From: RBG-16-66-20 sp052386675
GTDB lineage: Bacteria > Pseudomonadota > Gammaproteobacteria > Burkholderiales > SG8-39
Direction: 5' to 3'
Length of the DNA: 64,000 nucleotides
Assembly: GCA_052386675.1 (NCBI GenBank)
Contig: JBQTJX010000001.1
Location: 11,351 to 75,350 of the forward strand
The position numbers and the translations under genes are program-made. The notes under the pieces were generated by a model. That model was not told where the DNA came from and ran no database searches. It saw only the letters and a program-made list of their open reading frames with translations. This document shows, piece after piece, positions 1 to 8,363 of the stretch (position 1 is the stretch's first letter; every line of letters starts with the position of its first letter).

Positions 1-516
1 CGCGATCGGGCCGCCGAGGCAGCGCAGGAGCTTGTTCCGGTCCGGGTGCACCGCCACGGCCTCTTCGCGGATGCGGCCAGCGTCCACCAGCTGCTGCACG
101 ATGGTGTGGTCCTTGGTGCGCGTCACCAGGCGCCCCTCGCGGATCAGGTACAGGCGCGAGTCGCCGACGAATGACCACCAGGCCCGGCCGCCCTGCACCA
201 CGCAGGCGACGATGGTGGTGCGCGGCGAGTCCGGCAGCCCCATCTTCTGCCCCTGGTGCACGATCATGGCGTGCGCGCGGCCGATGGCGCGGTAGAGGAA
301 GGTCTCGGGCTCGTCGATGCGCGGCTGCGCCTCCGAACGGAACGCGGCGCCCAGGTAGTCCACCGCGATCTGCGCGGCCACCTCGCCGTGCAGGTGCCCG
401 CCCATGCCGTCGGCCAGCACCAGCACCATCGCCTCGCCGTTCGACCATTGGCCGAGCCGGTCCTGCTGGTAGGTGCGGGCGCCGATCCGGCTCGCCTGGA
501 AAATAGTGTGCTTCAT
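1..516 (-). CDS. PP2C-family Ser/Thr protein phosphatase (partial)
   Basis: Metal-dependent PP2C-type phosphatase, expected to remove phosphate from Ser/Thr residues in the cytoplasm. The first 172 codons are in the window and the C-terminal end lies beyond the left edge. Visible PP2C motifs are LADGMGGHLHGE near residue 36, RTTIV near residue 100, and GDSRLYL near residue 118, which supply metal-binding aspartates. The ATG overlaps the stop of the upstream kinase gene as ATGA, so the two are translationally coupled. The kinase/phosphatase pairing suggests they act on the same substrates, as in Stk/Stp-type pairs; this is inference. Similar pairs sit beside type VI secretion or Fha proteins in other bacteria, but nothing of that kind is visible here. 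Confidence 0.9.
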   Translation of the reverse strand, partial: MKHTIFQASRIGARTYQQDRLGQWSNGEAMVLVLADGMGGHLHGEVAAQIAVDYLGAAFRSEAQPRIDEPETFLYRAIGRAHAMIVHQGQKMGLPDSPRTTIVACVVQGGRAWWSFVGDSRLYLIREGRLVTRTKDHTIVQQLVDAGRIREEAVAVHPDRNKLLRCLGGPIA

Positions 517-1460
517 CGTCTCGCGAGCCTGAATATAGCGCTCTTCAACTGATCCAGCACCGGCGCCTCGCCGCGGTAGGCCGGCGCCTTCTCCCCGCTC
601 AACGCCTTTTGCAGGGCGAGCACGCTCTGCGGGCGTTCCAGGTGGTCCAGGCGCAGGCACCAGTCGATGGTGTCGAGCAACTCGGCGGAGTAGCGGCCGG
701 CCCAGCCCTTGCGCGCCGGGATGATGCGGTCCTTCTCCAGCCGCTCGGCCGCGGTCGGGGGCGGCGCGCCCGAGAGGCAGGCATACATGCTCGCGCCCAC
801 CGAATAGATGTCGCTCCAGGGTCCGAGCTTCTCGCGCTCGCCGTGGTGCTCGGGCGAGGCGAAGCCCGGGGTGACCATCGGGGGAAGCTGCGCGCCCTCG
901 GCCTGCAGCGTCTGGCGCGCGGCGCCGAAGTCGATCAGCAGCGGCGCGCCGTCGTTGCGGATGTAGATGTTGCCCGGCTTGATGTCCAGGTGCAGCAGGC
1001 GCCCGGTGTGCACCTCGCGCAGGCCGTTCAACAGCTCGATGAAGGAGGCACGGATCCAGTCCTCCTTTAGCGCGCCGGTGCGCTTCCGGATGTGCTCCTG
1101 CAGGCTGCGGCCGCGCTCGTAGCGCATCACCATGTACACCGTGCCGTTGGCGCGGAAGAAGTTGAGCACGCGCACCACGTTCGGGTGCGACAGGCCCGCC
1201 AGCGCCTTGCCTTCCTCGAAGAAGCACTTCAGGCCATAGCGAAACGTCGGCAGCTTCTCCTCGGGCACCACCGGCGCGGGGCTGCTGTCGGTACGCAGCG
1301 CGAGACTCGCCGGCAGGTATTCCTTGAGCGCCACCGGCACCTCGTTCTCGTCGTGCGCCAGGTAGACGAACGAAAAGCCGCCCGAGGCGAGCACTCTCAG
1401 GATGCGGTAGTTTTCGAGCTGGAAGCCTTCCGGCAACGGCTGGTTGGCTTGCGAGGACAT
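513..1460 (-). CDS. Hanks-type serine/threonine protein kinase
   Basis: A 315-residue eukaryotic-like Ser/Thr kinase. Seen in the sequence: glycine-rich loop LASGGFSFVYLA (residues 24-35), phosphate-anchoring Lys46 in VALKEYLP, catalytic-loop HLDIKPGN with Asp159, DFG at 177-179, and a TPGFASPEH activation segment. The catalytic His-Arg-Asp is His-Leu-Asp, so this is a non-RD kinase, which often means activation without loop phosphorylation. The domain fills nearly the whole chain, and no membrane segment or extracellular sensor is visible, so it is probably cytosolic. The start MSSQANQPL was chosen over a longer in-frame version because the extension is basic and has no kinase similarity. 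It is co-transcribed with the downstream PP2C phosphatase. Confidence 0.88.
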   Translation of the reverse strand: MSSQANQPLPEGFQLENYRILRVLASGGFSFVYLAHDENEVPVALKEYLPASLALRTDSSPAPVVPEEKLPTFRYGLKCFFEEGKALAGLSHPNVVRVLNFFRANGTVYMVMRYERGRSLQEHIRKRTGALKEDWIRASFIELLNGLREVHTGRLLHLDIKPGNIYIRNDGAPLLIDFGAARQTLQAEGAQLPPMVTPGFASPEHHGEREKLGPWSDIYSVGASMYACLSGAPPPTAAERLEKDRIIPARKGWAGRYSAELLDTIDWCLRLDHLERPQSVLALQKALSGEKAPAYRGEAPVLDQLKSAIFRLARR

Positions 1461-1559
1461 CTGCCCGTATGATAACCGCAGCCCGTCGGACGCAAGGGCA
1501 GCGTGCCGCTGCGCGGCGGGCATTCCTCACACTTCGATACGGAATCGTCCTCTCCAGCC

Positions 1560-2426
1560 ATGATCCGCAGCATGACCGGTTATGCCGCCGCCAGCGCGCA
1601 GACGCCGCGCGGCGCGCTGGCAATCGAGATGAAATCGGTCAATTCGCGATTCCTCGACCTGCAGTTCCGCGTCGCGGAGGAACTGCGCGGCGCCGAACCG
1701 CTGCTGCGCGAACTGATCACGGTGCGCATCGCGCGCGGCAAGGTGGACTGCCGGCTCGCGCTGGGAGGCGGCGCCGCGGCGGCCGCGCCGCGCCCGCTCA
1801 ATGCGCAGGCGCTCGCCGAATTGAAGCGCCTGGCCGGGGACGCGAGCCGCGCGTTTCCCGAGGCCGCGCCGCTTGACCTGGCCGACGTGCTGCGCTGGCC
1901 GGGCGTGCTCGCCGACGCGCCAGTGGACGAGGACGCGATCCGTGCCGCGGTCGAAGGCCTGGCGCGCCGGGCGCTGGACGAGTTGTGCGCGGCCCGCGAA
2001 CGCGAGGGCGCCAAGCTCGCGGCCGTCATCCTGGAGCGCGTGGCGCAGATGCGCCAACGGGTCGCCCAGGCCGCGCCGCTGGTGCCCGAGGCAATCGCGG
2101 CCTGGAAGGCGCGGGTCATCGAGCGCCTGCGCGAGGCGCAGGTGAATGTGGACGAGGAGCGGATCCGCGCCGAGCTGGCGGTGCAGGCAGCACGCAGCGA
2201 CGTGGACGAGGAACTGACGCGGCTCACCGCGCACCTGGCCGAGGTCGAACGCGTCCTCGGCAAAGGCGGCGCGGCCGGGAAGCGCCTGGATTTCCTCGCC
2301 CAGGAACTGAACCGCGAGGCGAACACCCTCGCCTCCAAGGCCCAGGGCCTCGCGCTCGCGGATTGCGCGCTGGAGCTGAAGCTCCTGATCGAGCAGGTGC
2401 GCGAGCAGGTGCAGAACATCGAATGA
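1560..2426 (+). CDS. yicC: YicC/YloC-family endoribonuclease
   Basis: A 288-residue YicC-family protein. It opens with the family hallmark MIRSMTGYA, followed by the conserved early segment VNSRFLDLQFR. The C-terminal DUF1732 part contains KRLDFLAQELNREANTLASKA, the most conserved block of the family (residues about 238-257). YicC proteins are stress-linked endoribonucleases that act on small RNAs such as RyhB in E. coli. The ATG was chosen because the family begins exactly at MIRSMTGY; an upstream extension is rejected. It precedes gmk by 7 nt, the usual yicC-gmk-rpoZ-spoT order in beta- and gammaproteobacteria. Confidence 0.93.
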   Translation: MIRSMTGYAAASAQTPRGALAIEMKSVNSRFLDLQFRVAEELRGAEPLLRELITVRIARGKVDCRLALGGGAAAAAPRPLNAQALAELKRLAGDASRAFPEAAPLDLADVLRWPGVLADAPVDEDAIRAAVEGLARRALDELCAAREREGAKLAAVILERVAQMRQRVAQAAPLVPEAIAAWKARVIERLREAQVNVDEERIRAELAVQAARSDVDEELTRLTAHLAEVERVLGKGGAAGKRLDFLAQELNREANTLASKAQGLALADCALELKLLIEQVREQVQNIE

Positions 2427-2433
2427 GATCGCC

Positions 2434-3012
2434 ATGACAGGACTGCTTTTCATCGTCGCCGCGCCTTCCGGGGCCGGGAAGAGTTCGCTCATCGCGGCGC
2501 TGCTGAAGGACGACCCGAAGCTGTCGCTGTCGGTGTCCTACACCACGCGCGCGCCGCGCCCCGGGGAGACCGACGGCCGCGAGTACCACTTCGTGGACGA
2601 GAAGGCCTTCCTCGCGATGCTTGAGCGCGGCGAGTTCCTGGAATGCGCCGAGGTGCACGGCAACCGCTATGGCACCTCCCACTCGGTGATTCGCGAGGTC
2701 CTGGATACCGGCCACGACCTGCTGCTGGAGATCGACTGGCAGGGCGCGCAGCAGGTTCGTCGCCTGGTTCCGGGCACCATCGGCATCTTCATCCAGCCGC
2801 CTTCGGTCGAGGAACTCGAGCGGCGCATGCGCCACCGCGGCAAGGATTCCGAGGCCGCCATCCAGCGCCGGATGGCCAATGCGCGCGAGGAAATAGCCCA
2901 CGCCTGCGAGTTCGAATACGCTATAATTAACAAAGACTTCGACGTGGCCCTGCAGGACCTGCGGGCCATCATCCGCGCCGAGCGACTTCGCCAGGCGCGC
3001 ACGGGGTCCTGA
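2434..3012 (+). CDS. gmk: Guanylate kinase
   Basis: Cytosolic kinase converting GMP plus ATP to GDP plus ADP in guanine nucleotide salvage. The 192 residues have the P-loop APSGAGKSS at positions 10-18, the GMP-binding TTRAPRPGE region near 35-43, YHFVDE, and the lid segment RRMRHRGKDSE near 130. Length is slightly below the usual 205-210 because the C-terminus is short. It sits between yicC and rpoZ in a conserved housekeeping operon ending in spoT, so GTP synthesis and (p)ppGpp metabolism are adjacent. Confidence 0.97.
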   Translation: MTGLLFIVAAPSGAGKSSLIAALLKDDPKLSLSVSYTTRAPRPGETDGREYHFVDEKAFLAMLERGEFLECAEVHGNRYGTSHSVIREVLDTGHDLLLEIDWQGAQQVRRLVPGTIGIFIQPPSVEELERRMRHRGKDSEAAIQRRMANAREEIAHACEFEYAIINKDFDVALQDLRAIIRAERLRQARTGS

Positions 3013-3036
3013 GTCCCTCACCTGAATGGACACGCC

Positions 3037-3264
3037 ATGGCCCGCATCACCGTTGAAGACTGCCTGAAAAGAATCCCGAACCGCTTCCAGCTCACCCTGG
3101 CCGCGACCTACCGGGCCCGCCAGCTTAGCCAGGGCGCCACGGCGATGGTCGAGCACGACAAGGACAAGTTCACCGTGATCGCCCTGCGCGAGATCGCCGG
3201 CGGCAAGGTAGGTACCGAAGTCCTCAAGCGAAACGCCAGTTCGGCGCCGCTGCCCACGATCTAG
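3037..3264 (+). CDS. rpoZ: RNA polymerase omega subunit
   Basis: A 75-residue omega subunit that helps assemble and stabilise beta-prime in core RNA polymerase and forms part of a (p)ppGpp binding site. It begins MARITVEDCLKRIPNRFQLT and includes the conserved helix ATYRARQLSQG and the FTVIALREIAGGKVG segment. The length suits short betaproteobacterial omega proteins. Its place between gmk and spoT is the standard arrangement. Confidence 0.96.
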   Translation: MARITVEDCLKRIPNRFQLTLAATYRARQLSQGATAMVEHDKDKFTVIALREIAGGKVGTEVLKRNASSAPLPTI

Positions 3265-3308
3265 GGCATTCCCTGGCGCGGGGGGCGCCAGCTAAACTTC
3301 CTTCCCCC

Positions 3309-5423
3309 ATGGCCGCCGTTCCCGTCCTCGATGCCAGCCGCTTTGGTTACCTGAAGCCGGGAGACGTCGCGCGCCTGACCGAGGCCTACCGCTTCTCGGA
3401 CGCCGCGCACGCCGGGCAGACCCGGCAGTCCGGCGAGCCCTACATCTCGCACCCGCTCGCGGTGGCCGAGATCCTGGCCGGCTGGCACCTTGACGGCCAG
3501 GCGCTGCAGGCCGCGCTGCTTCACGACGTGATGGAGGACACCTCGGTCACCAAGGACGAGATCTCCGACACCTTCGGCAAGCCGGTGGCCGAGCTGGTGG
3601 ACGGCCTCTCGAAGCTGGACAAGATCGAGTTCCAGTCGGCCGAGGACGCGCAAGCGGAGAATTTCCGGAAAATGCTGCTCGCCATGGCGCGCGACGTGCG
3701 CGTCATCCTGATCAAGCTCGCGGACCGCCTGCACAACATGCGCACGCTGGACGCGGTACCCCCGGCCAAGCGCCGGCGCGTGGCGCGCGAGACCATGGAG
3801 ATCTACGCCCCGATCGCGAACCGGCTGGGCCTGAACGAGCTGTTCCACGAGCTCCAGGAACTGGCCTTCTCGCACATGTTCCCGCTGCGCTACCGGGTGC
3901 TGGACAAGGCGAACCGCAACGCCCGCGGCAACCGGCGCGAGCTGGTCGGGAAGATCGAGGCCGCGGTGAAGGCGAAGCTGGCCGAGGCCAGGGTCGAGGC
4001 CGCGGTGTCCGGGCGCGAGAAGCACATCTACTCCATCTACCGCAAGATGATCGAGAAGCACCTGTCGTTCTCCGAGGTGCACGACATCTACGGCCTGCGC
4101 GTGGTGGTGAAGGACATCCCCACCTGCTACCTGGCGATAGGCGCGCTGCACGGCCTCTACAAGCCGGTGCCGGGCAAGTTCAAGGACTACATCGCGATCC
4201 CGAAGGCGAACGGCTACCAATCCATCCACACCGCGCTCATCGGCCCGTTCGGCGTGCCGGTGGAGGTGCAGGTGAGGACCGAATCCATGCACCGCCTGGC
4301 CGAGGCCGGCGTCGCCTCGCACTGGATGTACAAGGACGACGCCACTTCGTTGAACGAGCTGCAGAAGAAGACCCACCAGTGGCTGCAGTCGCTGCTCGAG
4401 ATCCAGAGCCAGTCGGGCGATTCGCAGGAATTCCTGGAGCACGTCAAGGTGGACCTGTTCCCGGACGAGGTCTACGTCTTCACCCCCAAGGGCCGGATCA
4501 TGTCCCTGCCGCGCGGCGCCACCGCGGTGGACTTCGCCTACGCGGTGCACACCGACATCGGCAACCGCTGCGTCGCGGCCAAGGTGAACGGCGAACTTGT
4601 GCCGCTGCGGACCGAATTGAGGAACGGCGACCGTGTGGAGGTGATCACCACCGGCTATGCCAAGCCCAACCCCGCCTGGCTGCAGTACGTGCGCACCGCC
4701 AAGGCGCGCTCCAACATCCGCCACTTCCTGAAGACCATGCAGTACGAGGAGTCCGCGGCGCTGGGCGAGCGGCTCCTGGAGCAGGCGCTGAAGGGCTACG
4801 GCGTGACCCCGGCCGAGATCGACGAGGCGAGCTGGGAGCGGGTGATCCGCGACACCGTGGGCCGCACCCGGGTCGAGCTGCTGGCCGACATCGGGCTGGG
4901 CAAGCAGCTGCCCGCGGTCGTCGCGCGCCGCCTGGTCCTGCGCGCGGAAGGCGATGCCAAGCCCCATGCCAGGGGGGCGAGCGTGGTGATCCGCGGCACC
5001 GAGGGCATGGCGGTGCAGCTTGCCAGCTGCTGCCGGCCGATTCCGGGCGACGCCATCGTGGGGTCCATCAAGAAGGGCCAGGGACTGGTGGTGCATACCG
5101 CCGAGTGCCGCCATGTCGAGCGTTCGCGGCGCGCCGAGCCGGAGCAGTGGATCGACGTCGAGTGGGACCGGGAGCCGACGCGCCTGTTCCAGACCGCGAT
5201 CAAGGTGATGGTGGCCAACCAGCGCGGCGTGCTTGCGAAGGTGGCCTCGGCGATCGCCGAGGCCGGCTCCAACATCGACTCCATCAGCATGGAGGAGGAC
5301 CGTTCGGTGTATACGACGATGCTCTTCGTGGTGGAGGTGGCCAATCGCTCGCACCTGGCGCGCGTCATGCGCTCCATCCGCAGGCTGTCGGAGGCGAAGA
5401 AGCTGCTGCGGGTGCGGGAGTAG
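3309..5423 (+). CDS. spoT: Bifunctional (p)ppGpp synthetase/hydrolase
   Basis: A 704-residue RelA/SpoT-homolog (Rel/SpoT type) that makes and degrades (p)ppGpp during starvation. Domains in order: HD hydrolase with intact HDVMED at residues 72-77, synthetase with KFKDYIAIPKANGYQSIH near 290-307, TGS domain (VDLFPDEVYVFTPKGR, about 384-447), helical/zinc-finger-like region with ASCCRPIPGD near 575, and C-terminal ACT domain (about 628-704). The intact HD motif and the FKD-type synthetase loop point to a bifunctional SpoT/Rel enzyme rather than a hydrolase-dead RelA. It is the last gene of the yicC-gmk-rpoZ-spoT block. Confidence 0.95.
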   Translation: MAAVPVLDASRFGYLKPGDVARLTEAYRFSDAAHAGQTRQSGEPYISHPLAVAEILAGWHLDGQALQAALLHDVMEDTSVTKDEISDTFGKPVAELVDGLSKLDKIEFQSAEDAQAENFRKMLLAMARDVRVILIKLADRLHNMRTLDAVPPAKRRRVARETMEIYAPIANRLGLNELFHELQELAFSHMFPLRYRVLDKANRNARGNRRELVGKIEAAVKAKLAEARVEAAVSGREKHIYSIYRKMIEKHLSFSEVHDIYGLRVVVKDIPTCYLAIGALHGLYKPVPGKFKDYIAIPKANGYQSIHTALIGPFGVPVEVQVRTESMHRLAEAGVASHWMYKDDATSLNELQKKTHQWLQSLLEIQSQSGDSQEFLEHVKVDLFPDEVYVFTPKGRIMSLPRGATAVDFAYAVHTDIGNRCVAAKVNGELVPLRTELRNGDRVEVITTGYAKPNPAWLQYVRTAKARSNIRHFLKTMQYEESAALGERLLEQALKGYGVTPAEIDEASWERVIRDTVGRTRVELLADIGLGKQLPAVVARRLVLRAEGDAKPHARGASVVIRGTEGMAVQLASCCRPIPGDAIVGSIKKGQGLVVHTAECRHVERSRRAEPEQWIDVEWDREPTRLFQTAIKVMVANQRGVLAKVASAIAEAGSNIDSISMEEDRSVYTTMLFVVEVANRSHLARVMRSIRRLSEAKKLLRVRE

Positions 5424-5435
5424 AGCCCCGCCCTG

Positions 5436-6443
5436 TCACCAGCCCGCCAACACCAGCTTCCCGATCATCCCCTTGGATTCCAGCTCCGCGTGCGCCGCAC
5501 GCAGGTTGGCGGCGTTGATCGGCGCCAGCGTCTCGGTCATGGTGCATTTCACCTCGCCCGCGTCGATCCAGCCGGCCACCCGCGCAAGCAAGCGGTGCTG
5601 CTCCCGCATGTCGGCGGTCTGGAACGTCGAGCGCACGAACATCGCCTCCCACGCGAAGCGCAGCGCCTTCCTCTGGAGCGCCATGATGTCGGCGGGCTTC
5701 TCGTTGCGCACGATCGAGCACACGCTGCCCTGGGGCTTCACCACGTCCGCGAGCTGCGTCCAGTACAGGTCGATGTCCGAGCAGATGAGCACGTAGTCCA
5801 CCTCGGCCACGCCGATCGCCTTCAGCCCGTCCTTCAGCGGCTGGTGGTGGTTGACGATGTGCCGGGCGCCAAGGTCGCGGCACCACTTCTCGCTCGCGGG
5901 CCGGGACGCCGTGGCGATCACCTCCAGCCCCAGCCTGCGGCCGATCTGGATCGCCATCGAACCCACGCCGCCCGCGCCGGCGATCACCAGCAGGCTCGCG
6001 CCAGCGCTCTTGCCGTCCGGGTCAACGCCCATGCGATCCACGATGCCCTCGTAGGCCGTGATCGTCGTCAGCGGCATCGCCGCGGCCTGCGCGAAATCGA
6101 GCGACGCGGGCTGCTTCGCCACGATGCGCTCGTCCACCAGCTGCAGCTGGGCGTTGCTGCCCGGGCGCTGGTTGGAGCCGGCGTAGTAGACCGGGTCGCC
6201 GCGCTTGAACAGCGTCACCTGCTCACCCACGGCTTCGACGGTCCCTGCCGCGTCCCAGCCCAGGATCCTGGGGACGGGATGGCCAAGCATCCGGATCTTG
6301 CAATCCACCGGGTTCACGGAAACCGCCTCGATGCGCACCAGGATGTCATGCCCTTTGGGCGCGGCCGGATCAGGAACCTCCGCGTCCACCAGCGAGCGCG
6401 GATCGGAGACAGGAAGGGGTTCGTTCGCTAGGATGGCTTTCAT
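5436..6443 (-). CDS. Zinc-type alcohol dehydrogenase family / quinone oxidoreductase-like protein
   Basis: A 335-residue medium-chain dehydrogenase/reductase. It has an N-terminal GroES-like domain (VSVNPVDCKIR near 40-50, LGWDAAGTVEAVG near 65-80) and a Rossmann domain with the NADPH-binding motif AGAGGVGSMAIQ near residue 160. It most resembles the zinc-independent YhdH/QOR branch, since the catalytic zinc ligands are not evident. The substrate is unknown. The ATG lies in a CATG shared head-to-head with the start codon proposed for kynU, so there is no intergenic promoter space. The longer in-frame start (13 codons upstream) lies inside kynU and lacks family similarity. Confidence 0.85.
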   Translation of the reverse strand: MKAILANEPLPVSDPRSLVDAEVPDPAAPKGHDILVRIEAVSVNPVDCKIRMLGHPVPRILGWDAAGTVEAVGEQVTLFKRGDPVYYAGSNQRPGSNAQLQLVDERIVAKQPASLDFAQAAAMPLTTITAYEGIVDRMGVDPDGKSAGASLLVIAGAGGVGSMAIQIGRRLGLEVIATASRPASEKWCRDLGARHIVNHHQPLKDGLKAIGVAEVDYVLICSDIDLYWTQLADVVKPQGSVCSIVRNEKPADIMALQRKALRFAWEAMFVRSTFQTADMREQHRLLARVAGWIDAGEVKCTMTETLAPINAANLRAAHAELESKGMIGKLVLAGW

Positions 6444-7704
6444 GGAGTCGAGTTCTACCACAGCGGCGCTGGATCGCGACACGCTCGTTCGAATGGATGC
6501 CGCCGACCCGCTCGCGGCGAAGCGCGAAGCGTTCGCGCTGCCCGAAGGCGTGATCTACCTCGACGGCAACTCCCTTGGGGCGCTTCCCAGGCGGGTGGTC
6601 GCGCGCATGCGCCGCGCCGTGGAGCAGGAATGGGGCGAGGGCCTGATCCGGTCCTGGAACGACGCCGGCTGGTATCCCGCGCCGCGGCGCGCGGGCGCAG
6701 CCATCGCGCGACTGGTGGGGGCGAAGCCGGAAGAAGTGATCGTCTGCGACTCCACCTCAGTCAACCTCTACAAGGCGCTGATCGCGGCGCTGCGCCTGCG
6801 GCCGGGACGCAAGCTCATCGTCTCCGAAAAGGGCAACTTCCCGACGGACGTCTACGTCAACGAGGGCGTGGCGGAGCTGATGGGCGTCGAACTGCGCTGC
6901 GTCGAGCACGGGGAAGTCGAATCGGCGATCCGCGCAGCGGGCGGCGATCTCGCGCTGGTCCAGCTCACCCACGTGAACTATCGCAGCGGGCTCGTCTACG
7001 ACATGGCGCGCATCACCGCCCTCGCCCATGAACAGGGCGCGCTCGCGATCTGGGACCTGAGCCACAGCACCGGCACCCTGCCGGTGGACCTGAATGCCTG
7101 CGGCGTGGATTTCGCGGTGGGCTGCGGCTACAAGTACCTGAATGGCGGCCCCGGCTCGCCGGCTTTCATCTTCGTGGCCGAACGCCATCTGCCGAACGTC
7201 CGGCAACCGCTGCAAGGATGGCATGGCCATGCACGGCCGTTCGCCTTCGACCATGACTACGCGCCGCACGCCGGCATCGACCGCATGCTGGTTGGCACCG
7301 CGCCGCAACTGAGCCTGATCGCCCTCGAGGAAGCGCTGACGGTGTTCGAGGACGTGGACATGCACGCGCTGCGCGCCAAAGGCAGCGCGCTGAGCGATTG
7401 CTTCATTCGCTTGGTGGACCAGGAACTCGCCGATCACGGCTTCGGCCTCGCCAGCCCGCGCGACGCAGTACTACGCGGCAGCCAGGTCTCGCTGACGCAC
7501 CCGGAGGGCTACGCCATCATGCAGGCGCTCATCGCGCGCGGCGTCATCGGCGATTTCCGTGCGCCCGACGTGCTGCGCTTCGGCTTCGCCGGGCTGTACG
7601 TGCGCTACGTGGACGTGTGGAACGCGGTGGCGGCGCTGAAGGACATCATGGCGACGCGGGCGTGGGACCGGCCTGCGTTCAGGGAACGCAAGGCTGTGAC
7701 CTGA
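6442..7704 (+). CDS. kynU: Kynureninase
   Basis: PLP-dependent hydrolase that cleaves L-kynurenine to anthranilate and alanine, or 3-hydroxykynurenine to 3-hydroxyanthranilate, in tryptophan breakdown. The chain is 420 residues from the first plausible ATG, near the usual 410-420. Visible signatures: IYLDGNSLGALPRR near the N-terminus, DLSHSTG with the PLP-contacting Asp, and GCGYKYLNGGPGSPAF with the Schiff-base lysine. A second ATG 17 codons downstream (MDAADPL) would leave room for a promoter and is the main alternative start. No kynA or kynB neighbour is present, so the gene stands alone with an unrelated divergent dehydrogenase. Confidence 0.93.
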   Translation: MESSSTTAALDRDTLVRMDAADPLAAKREAFALPEGVIYLDGNSLGALPRRVVARMRRAVEQEWGEGLIRSWNDAGWYPAPRRAGAAIARLVGAKPEEVIVCDSTSVNLYKALIAALRLRPGRKLIVSEKGNFPTDVYVNEGVAELMGVELRCVEHGEVESAIRAAGGDLALVQLTHVNYRSGLVYDMARITALAHEQGALAIWDLSHSTGTLPVDLNACGVDFAVGCGYKYLNGGPGSPAFIFVAERHLPNVRQPLQGWHGHARPFAFDHDYAPHAGIDRMLVGTAPQLSLIALEEALTVFEDVDMHALRAKGSALSDCFIRLVDQELADHGFGLASPRDAVLRGSQVSLTHPEGYAIMQALIARGVIGDFRAPDVLRFGFAGLYVRYVDVWNAVAALKDIMATRAWDRPAFRERKAVT

Positions 7705-7720
7705 CTACGCATTGGCGTAG
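7705..7720 (+). terminator. Short stem-loop after kynU (possible weak terminator)
   Basis: CTACGC-ATTG-GCGTAG forms a perfect 6-bp stem with a 4-base loop, starting one base after the kynU stop. There is no uridine tract, so intrinsic termination would be weak. It could instead be an operator for the following gene. Confidence 0.3.
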
Positions 7721-7755
7721 TAGTAATATGTCCGGGATCGATCCGGGAGGGGTGG

Positions 7756-8196
7756 GTGGCCGTAAGGGTTCTCGATGCCGGGGGCGGCAAGGTCATGCTG
7801 ACGGGCGATGCACGCTCCGAGGTAGAGGCGGCACTCCAGAAGTATCTCGATTCGGGATCAAAGGTCATTGCGGTCGTGGCGCTCGTGGGCAGGTCCTGGG
7901 TCGCCGCCTGCACGCCGCCCGCCACGGTTGAATCACTCGACGACTCGCAGACGCTGAAACTCTCCGAGATTTCAGAACGGATCGGCATGGGTCAGGACGA
8001 CACCGAGCTCTGCCGCGTGGAAACCGTCGGCTTCAAGAAGTTCATCACCGGGCCGACGCGCGTGGTGGTCGCCGCCAAGGTCGACGAGTTGAAGCAGTTC
8101 GGCGCGATCCAGATCGGCGAAGTCGAGGCCGTCGACGGCCAGTGGACGGCCATGGTGGACACGGCCGACGCAAAGAGCACAGGCTATCGCTGGTGA
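7756..8196 (+). CDS. Hypothetical protein, 146 aa
   Basis: I do not recognise this protein. It starts with GTG after a purine-rich GGGAGGGGTGG stretch that can act as ribosome binding site. The chain is soluble, mixed alpha/beta in appearance, with a hydrophobic core stretch KVIAVVALVGRSWVAAC (residues 35-51) and no signal peptide. It has two cysteines (C51 in AACTPP and C87 in ELCRVE). Codon use is ordinary for the window, supporting a real gene. It lies alone between kynU and the oppositely oriented tRNA-Lys/queC. The repeated V-A-A/V-A-K patterns recall small beta-sandwich sensor domains, but no family is assigned. Confidence 0.6.
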   Translation: MAVRVLDAGGGKVMLTGDARSEVEAALQKYLDSGSKVIAVVALVGRSWVAACTPPATVESLDDSQTLKLSEISERIGMGQDDTELCRVETVGFKKFITGPTRVVVAAKVDELKQFGAIQIGEVEAVDGQWTAMVDTADAKSTGYRW

Positions 8197-8233
8197 CGGA
8201 AACCGGCCCGGCGCGAGCGGAGCCTTGAAGATT

Positions 8234-8309
8234 TGGTAGGCCGTGCCGGATTCGAACCGGCGACCAACGGATTAAAAGTCCGCTGCTCTACCAGCTGAGC
8301 TAACGACCC
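8234..8309 (-). tRNA. tRNA-Lys (anticodon UUU)
   Basis: A 76-base cloverleaf with encoded CCA. Read on the minus strand it begins GGGTCGTTAGCTCAGCTGG (acceptor and D arm), has anticodon loop CTTTTAA flanked by the GCGGA/TCCGT stem, and a T arm with GGTTCGAATCC. The acceptor stem has G1-U72 and U4-G69 wobble pairs, the others being Watson-Crick. Loop context and the U33-UUU-A37 arrangement identify lysine. It follows queC on the same strand by 54 nt. Confidence 0.97.
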
Positions 8310-8363
8310 ATGGGAAAAACGCTGGAAAGGGGGCGAATTCTATCAAATCCCGCCCCGATTCCA

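Noticed and set aside
3261..5354. 697-codon open frame antisense to spoT
   Set aside because: It is a mirror of spoT, rich in His/Arg/Gly/Leu with no recognisable domain. Long antisense frames are common in very GC-rich coding DNA.
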